A stretch of 23,828 bases of DNA from Jimgerdemannia flammicorona (lineage: Eukaryota; Mucoromycota; Endogonomycetes; Endogonales; Endogonaceae): positions 1 to 23,828 of the forward strand of contig RBNI01001184.1 of assembly GCA_003990745.1 (NCBI GenBank), in the 5' to 3' direction. Of the stretch, positions 1 to 9,200 are shown one piece after another. The translations under genes and the position numbers were made by a program. Within the stretch, counting starts at the first letter, position 1. Each line of letters starts with the position of its first letter. Below the pieces are notes generated by a model. The model made no database searches and was not told the origin of the DNA. It saw only the letters and a program-made list of their open reading frames with translations.

Positions 1-31
<31 letters not shown>
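1..31. repeat. poly(A) run, 31 nt
   Basis: An uninterrupted run of 31 A at the window edge, so the real tract may be longer. Runs of similar length recur at 18492-18522 and 19273-19301, with a 22-nt T run at 251-272. No target-site duplication or gene body next to it suggests a processed transcript. Confidence 0.95.
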
Positions 32-34
<3 letters not shown>

Positions 35-395
35 AGATAAGTATGGGGGGATTTTGGATCTCTGGAACCCACTCTTTGCCAGTTTTGCAGTATATCCAAT
101 TTCTGTCCAAACCCCCCCTCCTTGCTTTTTTCACCTCCTCTTTCCTGTCACCTAGTATTTAACATAATTCTTACAAACCTCATTGATGTAGTAGTAAAGC
201 TTGTCACTATAGAGATTCCTAACCACCATCACAACCACCTCTCTATGATCTTTTTTTTTTTTTTTTTTTTTTCTATAAGCTGTAGCCTTATTTATTAACT
301 ATCTATAATATGCCACATATCCTCATACAACATCAGTAGCCTCATTCCACCCCAATCTCAACCCACCTTCATCCTCACCCAGCCTTGCACCTTTA
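32..395. other. no gene recognised; ordinary low-CpG spacer
   Basis: Apart from the T run at 251-272 I see no open frame of useful length, no RNA gene and no recognisable element here. The stretch is low in CpG like the following 12 kb and is moderately pyrimidine-rich on the plus strand. Confidence 0.6.
251..272. repeat. poly(T) run, 22 nt
   Basis: A perfect 22-nt T run. It is preceded by CTCTATGATC, a 10-mer that recurs at 1684-1693 just after the minisatellite. That may be chance or a trace of a shared flank. Confidence 0.9.
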
Positions 396-530
396 GGGTA
401 TGAGTTGTGACCTCACTGCCCAAGTAACTAGATCCTTCTATCTGGCCTGCCCCACTCAGTGGGTATGGGTTGTGAGCCCCAACTACCTCAAGTACTTGAT
501 ATCTAGTGCATCTGACCTACCCCTATTAGT
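396..530 (+). repeat. two-copy imperfect tandem repeat, about 65-70 bp
   Basis: Copy one (396-460) and copy two (461-530) both start GGGTATGRGTTGTGA. They continue through similar blocks (CAAGTA, ATCTRG, CTGRCCTRCCCC) and end ACTCAGT or ATTAGT. The array runs directly into the 9-bp minisatellite, so it may be an older or diverged flank of the same repetitive block. No coding potential was recognised. Confidence 0.6.
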
Positions 531-540
531 GCCTTCTGTC

Positions 541-1680
541 TTGCCTATCTAGCCTGTCTTGCCTGTCTTGCCTGCCCATATTACCCATGTTGCCTGTATT
601 GCCATCTTGCCATCTTGCCCATCTTGCCCATCTTGCCCATCTTGTCCATCTTGCCCATCTTGCCTGCCTGTGTTATCTGTGTCCTGTGTTGCCCATGTTG
701 CCTGTGTTGCCCATGTTGCCTGTTTTGCCTATTTTGCCTGTCTTGCCCATGTCGCCTGTCTTGCCTATCTTGCCTACCCGTCTTGCCTGTATTGCCTATA
801 TTGCCATCTTGCTGTCTTGCCCATCTTGCCCATCTTGCCCATCTTGCCCATCTTGCCTGTCTTGTCCACCCATGTTGCCCATGTTGCCCATATTGCCCAT
901 GTTGCCCATGTTGCCCATGTTGCCCGTGTTGCCTATGTTGCCCATTTTGCCCATTTTGCCCATCATGCCTATATTGCCTGTCTTGCCATCTGCCCATCTT
1001 GCCCATGTCACCCATCTTGCCATCTTGCCCATCTTGCCCATCTTACCCATCTTGCCCACCCATGTTGCCCATGTTGCCCATGTTGCCTATGTTGCCCATG
1101 TTGCCTATATTGCCCATGTTGCCTGCCCATATTGCCTATGTTGCCCATGTTGCCTGCCCATATTGCCTATGTTGCCCATATTGCCTGCCCATATTGCCCA
1201 TGTTGCCTGTGTTGCCCATTTTGCCTGTTTTGCCTGTTTTGCCCATCTTGCCCATGTTGCCTGTCTTGCCATCTACCCATCTTACCCATGTTGCCCATCT
1301 TGCCATCTTACCATCTTGCCATCTTGCCCATCTTGCCCATCTTGCCCATCTTGCCTGTCTTGCCCATCTTGCCTGTCTTGCCCATCTTGTCCATGTTGCC
1401 TGTCTTGTTGTCTTGCTGTCTTACCTGTCTTGCCTGTCTTGCCTGTCTTGCCCATCTTGTCTGCCCATGTTGCCCATGTTGCCCATATTACCTGTATTGC
1501 CCCTGTATTGCCCATGTTACCTGTGTTGCCCACTCATATTGCCCATGTTGCCTGTATTGCCCATTTTGCCCATTTTGCCCATGTCACCTGTCTTGCCATC
1601 TGCCCATTTTGCCCATATCACCCATCTTGCCATCTTACCTATCTTGTCCACCCATGTTGCCCATGTTGCTGTATTGCCCC
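541..1680 (+). repeat. 9-bp minisatellite (TTGCCCATC / TTGCCCATG / TTGCCTGTS) with higher-order structure
   Basis: About 1.1 kb of near-continuous 9-bp units with three main variants. The 9-bp length and the absence of stops in the unit leave all three plus-strand frames open for about 370-384 codons, plus several minus-strand frames. The predicted peptides are pure repeats (LPI, AHV, CPS), so I do not call a gene. Variants are ordered: a TTGCCCATC block, then CACCCATGTTGCCCATG, then TTGCCCATTTTGCCC, then the marker CTGTCTTGCCATCTRCCC, which recurs at about 978, 1261 and 1588 (spacings 283 and 327 bp). The minus strand carries many regularly spaced GGG runs with 6-nt loops, for example opposite 825-860 and 870-930. 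Confidence 0.93.
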
Positions 1681-1942
1681 TGCTCTCTATGATCATTAAT
1701 AATAATATAATTCTCTTCATTATTGATTACTCCTGCTGGCCAATAGACCTCTTGGTCAAAAATGATTAGCTCTAATTCAAATGTAGACCCCCAAGTATTG
1801 ATGATGATGCTGGTACTACTTATGCTAAATATCTTACCCTTGAATTTCTCTATTTGATCAGATATCAGATGTAGTTGAACTCAGGTAACTTTGAACTCTC
1901 CTTTCTAATGAAACTAAGCCCTGGTCTGAGGGGCTGAGATAA
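1681..1942. other. spacer, no gene recognised
   Basis: AT-rich, CpG-free sequence between the two minisatellites. I see no open frame beyond chance and no element ends. Confidence 0.6.
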
Positions 1943-2047
1943 GTATGTAGATGGGTTGTGTGTAGGCAGATTGTATGTAGATGGATTGTGTGTAGATGAG
2001 TTATATGCAGATAAGTTATATGCAGACAGGTTGTATACAGGTGTCAT
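1943..2047 (+). repeat. 15-bp minisatellite, seven units
   Basis: Seven consecutive 15-bp units of the form GTRTGTAGATGRGTT at 1943, 1958, 1973, 1988, 2003, 2018 and 2033; the last is diverged. Because 15 is a multiple of three, one minus-strand frame reads as a 5-residue repeat (for example NLSAY or NPSTY), which accounts for a 60-codon open frame there. I treat that frame as a by-product of the repeat. Confidence 0.88.
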
Positions 2048-2122
2048 ATGAGAGTTTTTAGGAGAGACTACATAAAAATGAAGTTAAATAAAATATAGAG
2101 ATAGGTATTTTCAGAAAAGAGC

Positions 2123-2167
2123 ATGTGTGAGTAAGTTGAATGTCAATGAGTTATATGCTAATGAGTT
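2123..2167 (+). repeat. detached block of the 15-bp minisatellite, three degenerate units
   Basis: Units at 2123-2137, 2138-2152 and 2153-2167 keep the TGAGTT core and the 15-bp period of the 1943-2047 array. They are separated from it by 75 bp of non-repeat DNA. This suggests a formerly longer array, interrupted or decayed in the middle. Confidence 0.6.
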
Positions 2168-2631
2168 GTATAAGATTGCTCATGAAGGCTTACTTCTATT
2201 CCTTTTGAGACCTCTGCCATGTGATATATTGACTCAACAGTTCAACCATCAAAAGCATGCCCTGCAATGTCCTCCAGCCTTTCTTCATCTTGATCAGATG
2301 TTGTGAATAAAGTTGGCAGATCTTACCATAGAGCTGTGGACCCTAAGAAAAGTATGAGATAAATTGAGTCATACTGGAGAGAATTTAAACAAGTAGCAGT
2401 AGAAAAAGAGCAACCTACATCTACTATCAGCTGCTCCAAAAAGGCTGTCATATATATAGCTGTGAGGTCTGTAAATTTCAAGGTCTGAAGGGCTGCCATG
2501 AGTTATTGCCAGAATTCTATCTCATCTCTACCATCACCATCACTATCACCACTACCACCATTCTTAATGAGCAGCTTGTATGCTGCCTATATGAGAAAGA
2601 ATCTAACATTGTCAGCAGAGAGTATGTTTTC
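2158..2631 (-). pseudogene. possible decayed coding frame, unknown product
   Basis: On the minus strand one frame of 158 codons is broken by only four internal stops (TAG, TAA, TAA, TGA). Between them it reads as protein-like text with mixed residue classes, including AAYKLLIKNGG, LMAALQTLKFTDLTAIYM and EERLEDIAGHAFDG. The stops follow FLI, FWQ, ALW and FDG and could come from Gln or Trp codons by C-to-T or G-to-A change. No intact start codon or family was recognised. The frame runs antisense to the downstream retroelement and overlaps the last 15-bp repeat units. It could be a gene relic, part of another transposon, or chance. Confidence 0.3.
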
Positions 2632-2889
2632 ACCTTGAATATTCTCTCTTTTGATGAACATGATAGGGTAAAAAAATAAGTAGACTAACTAATATATGAT
2701 TAATGGCTGCTGTTTTGTTTGCTCATAATATAGCAGGAAAGAAAAAGAATAAAAAAAAAGAACAAAGAAAGAACAAAAGAAGAGAAGGAATAAAAGAAAG
2801 AATGATATTACCAAAGTGTAGTAGGAAAAAAAAACAGAGTAAAAAATGAACAAAAGAAAGGGTGATGTCACTAAAGATTTCATATAATA
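2632..2889. other. spacer with purine-rich tract, no gene recognised
   Basis: About 2735-2870 is strongly purine-rich on the plus strand (repeats of GAAAGAA, AAAGAAC and AAAAAA). Its complement gives a Leu/Phe/Ser-rich minus-strand frame of 64 codons that I regard as compositional. No element boundary is visible. Confidence 0.6.
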
Positions 2890-2975
2890 AATCTGGATGG
2901 ATTAATCTGAATGGATCAATCTAAATGGATCAATCTAGATGGATCAATCTGGATCAATCCAGATCAATCCAGATC
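2890..2975 (+). repeat. 14-bp then 10-bp tandem repeat (AATCTRRATGGATC / AATCYRGATC)
   Basis: Four 14-bp units start at 2890, 2904, 2918 and 2932. Three 10-bp units at 2946, 2956 and 2966 have lost the internal ATGG. Degenerate AATCTG pieces continue to about 3045. The array sits immediately before the recognisable gag relic, where a 5' LTR or leader would be expected. Confidence 0.8.
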
Positions 2976-3049
2976 AGATCATGAGACCAATCTGAGTTGA
3001 TTTGAATCTATCACATGATGAATCTGATTTGAATCTTATCTGGATAAAT

Positions 3050-4265
3050 TGCATCTGTTTAGAGTACTAAGGCTCAAGAATCCATTATAGGAATGAAGAT
3101 GAATCTTAGAGAATCACTCAGAGCCTTTTTTACAAGAATTCAGAAGAGAATGTATGTAGCAGAATTCAGTTCTATCAACTAAGACATCATAGGTCCAATG
3201 ACCTTCATAAATGGAATTTCCCCAAACATTACTCAGCATGTCCATACCTTAGGCATCAGAAGGTCTAAAGAATAAGTAGATGCAGTCTAAGAATTCTTTA
3301 ATGCCAGACAAGGAACTACTTGGAGTGACCATGAAAAAAAGGATGACAAAGAAGACATCCTGGTCAAAGCCCTGCAAGGACTTCTCTAAGGACAGAAAAG
3401 ATCTAAAGAAAGAAGACCAACCAAAAAAGAAAAGAAGAATAGAAGTGAAATTCAAGACCTCAGCTCTAAGTTAGACTGATTGGTTGGACAGATTGAAAAA
3501 CTTACCATATACAAAAATCAGAGTTATCAAGATAACACCATAGTGGAGCCAAGATTATCCACTCAGAGATAACAGAAGCTACCCATAGAAAGAAAGAAGA
3601 TACCCTGTCTAGGACAAAGCTCAAGTCTAATACTTTCACTATGAATAATTCAGACACTATGCTACTGAATGTAATAACAAAAGGAGTGATCAAAGGGATT
3701 CAGAACCACCAAATTGAAGGAACAAAACCTAGTACAAGAAGACTGAAGCCCATCCTGTTGAAGACTTTAAAGAAGAAAGCAATAGTGAAGACTATAGTGA
3801 TCTGGACTTATACTCAGCCAAAGTCATCACCCAAAAGACAGTTTACCTAGTAGAAAAGAGGAAGAGACCTATAGGAAGCCCATTTAGAAATACCAGTAAA
3901 AGAATCCAAAAGAAAGACAAAGAGTAAGTAGAAATACCTTCTTGGTCTTCTTTATCTTTTGTCTCTAAGAAAAATGAGCTATCTCCAGAAGATGAAGAAA
4001 TAGAACAAGAAGAACAGAAGCCTGCTGCCCCAAAGCCCAAAAAGAAGTACACCCTGAAGACCATACCCAGAAATATTTATAATGAAGCCTGATAAAAGAT
4101 TCAAGAAGCTAAGATGGAAGTTTCTCTCCTGCAGTTTCTGCAACTAACACTAGCTAGAGTCTGAAACAAATTGCTGAGGATCATCAGGTCTAACACTGGC
4201 TAAGTTCCAATCCTACAGCAAGAGCTAGCTCCCACCCCTATCTAAGCTATAGAGAGACATATCAG
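3050..4265 (+). pseudogene. gag: gag-like region of the gypsy relic
   Basis: Readable fragments in shifting frames include EPFLQEFRREYVAEFSS, GPMTFINGISPNITQHVH and FFNARQGTTWSDHEKKDD. A Lys/Arg/Glu-rich stretch (about 3310-3460) and a coiled-coil-like piece (SSKLDxLVGQIEKL, about 3465-3500) follow. The C-terminal part (about 4075-4260) reads through an ELAPTPI segment and AIERHISIY straight into the protease. Position and composition suggest gag; no intact CCHC zinc knuckle was found. Many in-frame stops and at least one frame change make it non-functional. Confidence 0.6.
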
Positions 4266-4267
4266 CA

Positions 4268-4575
4268 TCTACCTATATGGAGATATTGGAGGACAAAAGG
4301 TGAAAATCCTTATAAATATAGGAGTAGCTATCTGTATCATTGTTAAATAATTCCTGGATACTCTCCAATGGCCCATTGATAGACTATCTAATCTCAGTAT
4401 CATAGTAGCAGATGGAGCCCAAACTCAACCTCTTAGAGATGTATGAGACATCACTATTTTCCTAGGACATATTCAGTTCTTTATCTCAAAAGCTATTATT
4501 ACTGAAGCTATTACCTATAATATGATCCTTAGTATCAACTGGATGAAGGAAATAAATGCAGTTGTTGATATCAGT
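4268..4575 (+). pseudogene. retropepsin-like aspartic protease relic
   Basis: The frame reads YGDIGGQKVKILINIGVAI, then VADGAQTQPL, FLGHIQFFI and finally YNMILSINWM. This is the gypsy protease pattern, in which a D-[ST]-G-A active-site loop is followed by a D-[ML]-I-L-G-x-x-W-[LM] segment. The catalytic Asp codon is now AAT (Asn, 4315-4317) and the loop reads N-I-G-V. The later Asp and Gly are also replaced (NMILS). In-frame TAA and TGA occur. The enzyme would be inactive even if translated. Confidence 0.82.
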
Positions 4576-6760
4576 CAATAAGTACTCAAGTTTGACTACT
4601 AAGGCAAGAAGTACAGACTTAAGGTGATCAGCTATGAGCAATCAAAGAAGAAGAAGAAGGTCACTATCTAGAAAGAATATGTGAGTAGTGAAGAGTCTAC
4701 CATAGAGGAAGAAGAAGAATCTGAAGATAGAAACAATCCTAAACTCAATCCCCAAATCAACCTAGTAGATAATAGACCAGAAGATAATGTATGGATCAGG
4801 AACACTGTCTCCATCACCATTGAAGTCATTGTGGGAGAAATCAAAGAATGCCCTATCTATCTCAAGAGACACAAGTGTCCTGAGTACTCCTCCAAGATTA
4901 TTGGGACAAGAAATTTGCCTGGCATAGCCTGCTCTAAGTGCAGAAGAAAGAAGAAGAAATGTAGACATGTTCCAGAGACACCTGCAGCCAAAGCTGTAGA
5001 AGTATAAGTAATTTGGAGTCAAGAATCATCTGAGGAAGAAGAAACCCCTAAATAGGAGATTCCTGAACAAGAAGTATCTGAAGAAGAAGAGATCCCTGAG
5101 CTTATTCTCTAGGATGACCCTCATTGGATACTACCTGAAGATAATAATCCCTAGAATATTGAAGAAGGATCTAGTATAATCTCTATTATTCCTAAGTAAG
5201 AAATATACCAAGAAAGAGCTTTTCAGCTAGGAAGATATCTACATCAAATGGTCTACTACTCTCTCTGAGACTACTGCTATCAGTGCCATCTATTGGATCA
5301 ATAAGAAAGATAAAGACCCTGAAGATTAGAACCCCCAACTGTAGTTGCACAGTCAACTATCTTCTAAGAAGTTACCACTAAGTTGCAAAGTCAATTTAGA
5401 GGATAAGATCTCTTCATCTAAATAGAAGTATATCTCCTGTCTACTCTTTTTCTAATCTATGATCAAGATGGATACTAATTCCTAAGACAATAAGAGATCA
5501 ACAACCAGGAATAATATTTTCAAGCAATGGGATATTGCAACCATAGAAGATACCCAGACTGCTGAGACTACAGATACCAGAAGATCCATCTTAGTCAGGA
5601 TGTTGCAATTTATATATATATTGAAGAGAGGAGATAATAGAGACTAGATCCAAAAAAGTTAAGTCAAGAAGCCAGAAAAAAGGATCCTTAAGATTTATAA
5701 TTTAGAAGAAGATATTCTAGCTCTCATTAGATATACAACCCACCAAGGATGGATAGAGAATGCCACCAACTTTATAGAAGCCCTATACTCTATAGAAAAG
5801 AGAGGAATCAACTACCTCTGAGATCCCTCTACTGGAGCCAGATGGCCACACCTCAATCTCAGAGTCTGAAGACTTTCTACCAGTAGAGCTTCAGCCTAAG
5901 GACAGCTTGAACTCAACAAAGATGTTGCCCAGTATTCCCTGCTATATCTCAAGGCCAAACCTCTGACCAAAGTACACTAAGAAGATATGTATAGGGTATG
6001 ACCTTTACAGTCTGAAGGATGAACCCATCAAACCTAGAAGAATACTGATGTTCAGAACTGAACTAGTCATGCAGCCACCCCAAGGAACTTATATCCAACT
6101 GATCTCAAGATCTGGGCTTGCCAGATAAGGAATAACTGTAGAAGGAGAAACTATTAACCCAGGATATATAGGCAAAATCAAGATCATTCTGTATAATAGT
6201 AGTATAGAATGGTACTGAATTATTAGAGCATAGAAGATTGCCCAAGCAGTCTTCATAAAAGTCAAGACTCCACAATTACAAGAAGTCTCCAAACTGACTG
6301 AAGGAACAAGACAAGCTGAGGGATTTAGAAGTTCAGATAAGAAGAAAGTATATCTCTTTTAAGTCAATTATCTCAAGAGAAATATTCTCTAGCAAATATA
6401 CTACCAACTAGTCAAACTGTACAAGAATCTCATCTTGGAGTCTAGAGAGCAAACCACCTTCAAAATCTTTGCACTACCCACTCCAGAAATCTCTTCTTCA
6501 AACCCAATGAAGATATCTTGAATCTGGATATAGAGAGATACACCTTCCCTGATAAGATAAATCCAGTATACTCCTGAGCAATCAACCAAAGTTGGGAGAC
6601 CATCATCTTGTCAAAGAGAACCATTATAGGATATCTGGTGCCTTTTCTCAACCAAACTTATAGAGAAGTTTATGAACTAAACTTATTAGAAAACAGCAAA
6701 AGGTCTCAAAAGAAAAAAAAGACCCTCTATGATCTAGGAGACAGTGAAGCCTTCCACCAA
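4576..6760 (+). pseudogene. gypsy pol linker region between protease and reverse transcriptase
   Basis: About 2.2 kb in which short open stretches alternate with stops. The best is 4681-5007 (108 codons), starting with an acidic run (SEESTIEEEEESED) and ending ACSKCRRKKKKCRH. Later pieces such as RTIIGYLVPFLNQTYREVYEL with a basic KRSQKKKK tail (about 6620-6720) look like the pre-RT segment of fungal gypsy polyproteins. The C-x2-C-x6-C motif resembles half of a fungal Zn2Cys6 cluster, but the second half is missing. I assign the whole stretch to the retroelement rather than to a separate gene. Confidence 0.55.
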
Positions 6761-6784
6761 TATTGAAGAAGAATTGATACTCCA

Positions 6785-7358
6785 GCAATAGCAACAACTA
6801 GTAAAACTCCTCAACAAATATCAAGATATCTTCACTACTGATTATGACAATCTGCCATATAACTCATCATACTACTATAGTATAAATACAAAAAATACAA
6901 CATCTATCTGGCAGAAACCCTATAGAATACTCTATCACCTAAAGACATTCAAAAAGGAATACATTTAAGAGCTCTTAGATAATGGAGTCATCCAATCCTC
7001 AACCAGTTCTTGGGCTAGTCTGATACTTATTATACCAAAGAAAGGAGGATAGAGACTGTATAAACTATAAGAAACTCAATTTAGTTACTAAAAAAGATAT
7101 CTATCTCTTACCCAGAATTGATGATCTCTTGGACCAGCTACAAGATGTCAGATACTTCAGCAGTATAGATCTTTTTGTAGGATTCCATAAGATCTTCATA
7201 GATCTAAAAGATATTTAGAAGACAGTCTTTCTTACTTTAGAGAAACTGTTTGAGTATCTCTAAATACTCTTTGGACTTTGCAATGTACCTCTCACCTTCC
7301 AGAGAATGATGAATTCAGTCTATACTCCCCTGATCCACTACTGTCTGATTATATATAT
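6785..7358 (+). pseudogene. reverse transcriptase relic, N-terminal part
   Basis: Recognisable Ty3/gypsy RT segments are ELLDNGVIQSSTSSWASLI, PKKGG, YKKLNLVTKKDIY, LPRIDDLLDQLQDVRYFSSI followed by DLFVGFHKI, and LFGLCNVPLTFQRMMNSVY. The motif A Asp in SSIDL is kept. Trp after PKKGG is TAG, Gln codons are TAG or TAA, and a small deletion near 7055-7060 shifts frame. The coding sequence stops at the codon for the Met of the YMDD box, where the 7359-8868 element is inserted; the rest of RT resumes at 8873. Confidence 0.9.
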
Positions 7359-7674
7359 TGTTATGTAGTGGTTGCTGAGTCCTTCAAATATGCCAGATTC
7401 TCTTCAAGGTATATCTCTTAGACTAACTCAAGTTGTTATAAGCAAGTTCTTATTGGAGTGCCTTCCCAAGGTCTTATAGTCCTCAAACTTCTTATCTTTA
7501 ACTGTCTTGTTATCTCTTAGATTGCTTGCAAGGAAGTGTGTATATTGCACTGAGAAGACTGACTTTATTTCAGAGGAAATAAGAGGGGTATTTATACAAA
7601 ATATAATTCAATAGTTGCTAAGATATAAAGCTAAATATAAATTCCAATAACTAAAACTACCAAGTTCCAGGGCT

Positions 7675-7798
7675 GGCATTATTTGGTATCACATCAAAAT
7701 GCTGGTACTGGAATAATTTCGTGTCACCTCAGAATACTGATACTGGCATTATCTAGTGTTACATGAGAATACTGGTGCTGGCATTATCCAGTGTAACA
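7675..7798 (+). repeat. 35-bp tandem repeat, 3.5 copies
   Basis: Units at 7675-7709, 7710-7744 and 7745-7779 plus a partial unit at 7780-7798. The consensus starts GGCATTATYYRGTGTYACAT and ends with ACTGGTRCT. A related piece in inverted orientation lies at the right end of the insertion (about 8838-8868; GACCCCAGAATGATGA on the minus strand). This suggests subterminal repeats facing each other. Confidence 0.8.
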
Positions 7799-7804
7799 AA
7801 GAAC

Positions 7805-8626
7805 TTAGAGCAGAAAGTTCAGGACCATGGGGGCTTCATCATCATCATCATCATCATCATCACTGAAGGAGATGAGATCTGCGAATTCATCATGCAGGTC
7901 GTGTGTTTCGCGTATGTCATGCAGGATGACATCATCGATGACGTCATCACATTCAGCTGTGGCAGGAAAATTGAGAACAAGATCTGGAGCTCTCTAGTCT
8001 ATAAGGTTCTCTTCCACAAAATAGAGAACAAATGTAGGATCTTGGGGAGATCTAACCTGGATGCTTGGGCCTTGGAATACTGAGATCAATCCTTACAGGA
8101 ATTGATCTGGGTTGTCTTGGAGGATAGGGTGCCAGAAGTCTTCTACTTCTTTACTATTGAGGGTGATAGTGGACTGGGCTTCTATAGCCACCCTGGCTTC
8201 TAGTGCATTGATATGGCAGGATGACAGGTCTCTGAAGTCTGAGACTCTAACATACTCCAAGTTGGGGATCGACCATGGTGCATGCCTGAAGATCTGATGG
8301 ATCTTCTTAGCTGTCCTCATTTCATGTATATCTATAGAAGTGGTATCTTGTAGCTCTTGGGTGCTGGCCTGTGGGAACTCCTGGCAGAGGAGGTTTCCTA
8401 TTTCGTACTCCTGCCACATTTGGAGGCATTTAGTAGCAATGGTGATCCTTGTTTCCATTTCACAGTGGTAGAAAATGAAGTGATAAGGGTCTGCAGTACC
8501 CAGATAGACACTAGGAGTCCTTCTTGAGCAGGTCCTCATGGCTCTTCTGATGTCTTGGAACATCCTTTCTTCGACTGAGGTACCTTGGTGGTTCCTTGAC
8601 CTTGAGGTTTGGTGGGCAGCAGGCAT
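7805..8626 (-). pseudogene. decayed unknown protein frame inside the nested insertion
   Basis: A minus-strand frame opens with ATG at 8626 and stays open for 177 codons to a TAA at 8093-8095. It then continues in the same frame, with one more stop (TAG, 7994-7996), to a final TAA at 7805-7807, about 273 codons in all. The first part has mixed, globular-looking composition (for example ADPYHFIFYHCEMETRI and LLCQEFPQASTQELQD). The last part is acidic and ends with eight consecutive Asp followed by EAPMVLNFLL. Both internal stops could derive from Gln codons. I recognise no family. Its orientation opposes the host retroelement. It may be the element's own protein or a captured gene piece. Confidence 0.5.
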
Positions 8627-8872
8627 TTCATTTGTGGTAAGTCTTTGAGCTATTTTGGGATTAGTGGTTCTTATTGGTTACTGCTACTGTGGTTCCTTGA
8701 TCCTTCTTTTATATTCTTCAGGATACTGATGCTGTGATCATGATGACTCACAGTTGGTCATTATTGCTCATCTCATATGCTGTATAATCTTCTCGTGCTC
8801 TGATCTGGTAGCTTGCAAGGAAAGGCTGTCTCCTGTGCTGATGTCATCATTCTGGGGTCACCATTACAATAT

Positions 8873-9200
8873 GGACAATTTCAACATCTATTCAGCAAAT
8901 TTCAAAGAATACCTGTACTACCTAAAAGAATTCTTTAAGCTCACCTATAAGACTTACCTGAGACTCAATATCAAAAAATGTTACTTTGAGAAACAGAAAC
9001 TTAAATTCCTTAGATTCATAGTTTTAAAAGAAGAAATCCATACAGACTCAAAGAAATCCAAGAAGATCAATGATTGACCAGTACTCAAGACCTTAAGGAA
9101 ATACTATCATTCCTGATACTAGTGTCCTACTATAGAAGATTTATCAAAGACTTTGTCCAAATTACTGCCTCAATTAGAACTCTTCTCAAGAAAGAAGTAC
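8873..9200 (+). pseudogene. reverse transcriptase relic, C-terminal part
   Basis: The frame resumes at the YMDD box as M-D-N-F, followed by NIYSANFKEYLYYLKEFF, RLNIKKCYFEKQKLKFLRF and VLKEEIHTDSKK. This is the usual RT thumb region of Ty3/gypsy elements (IYS..xEHLxHLKxVF, LNxxKCxFxxxxVxFLG). The second catalytic Asp is AAT (Asn, 8877-8879). The FLG glycine is Arg. Decay continues with a short frame change near 9075. Confidence 0.88.

Larger units (their letters stand above)
7359..8868. mobile_element. 1510-bp nested insertion in the RT gene, class undetermined
   Basis: The retroelement frame reads LIIY up to 7358 and resumes with DNFNIYS after 8872. The four bases ATAT are present on both sides (7355-7358 and 8869-8872). 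Removing one ATAT copy and the insert restores the RT frame. The insert begins TGTTATGTAG and ends CATTACA, so its termini are TG...CA and also weak inverted repeats (TGTTATG and TGTAATG). It contains a 35-bp array (7675-7798) and a decayed minus-strand frame (7805-8626). It retains CpG sites that the host element lacks, so it probably arrived later. It could be a non-autonomous DNA transposon, a large solo LTR, or a minus-strand non-autonomous LTR element. No transposase was found. Confidence 0.82.

Noticed and set aside
559..1769. Long plus-strand ORFs of 370-384 codons
   Set aside because: They are translations of the 9-bp minisatellite in all three frames, with no start context, domain or non-repetitive residue content.
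4681..5007. Stand-alone Zn2Cys6 transcription factor gene
   Set aside because: Only the first three cysteines of the cluster are present, and the frame lies inside the gypsy pol relic between protease and reverse transcriptase.
7763..8083. Plus-strand 106-codon ORF in the nested insertion
   Set aside because: It overlaps the longer minus-strand frame, contains an Ile run that is simply the complement of the Asp tract, and shows no domain.
7359..8868. Calling the nested insertion a solo LTR
   Set aside because: TG...CA ends fit, but it holds a long coding-like frame and facing subterminal repeats, and no internal retroelement with such LTRs is visible, so the class is left open.
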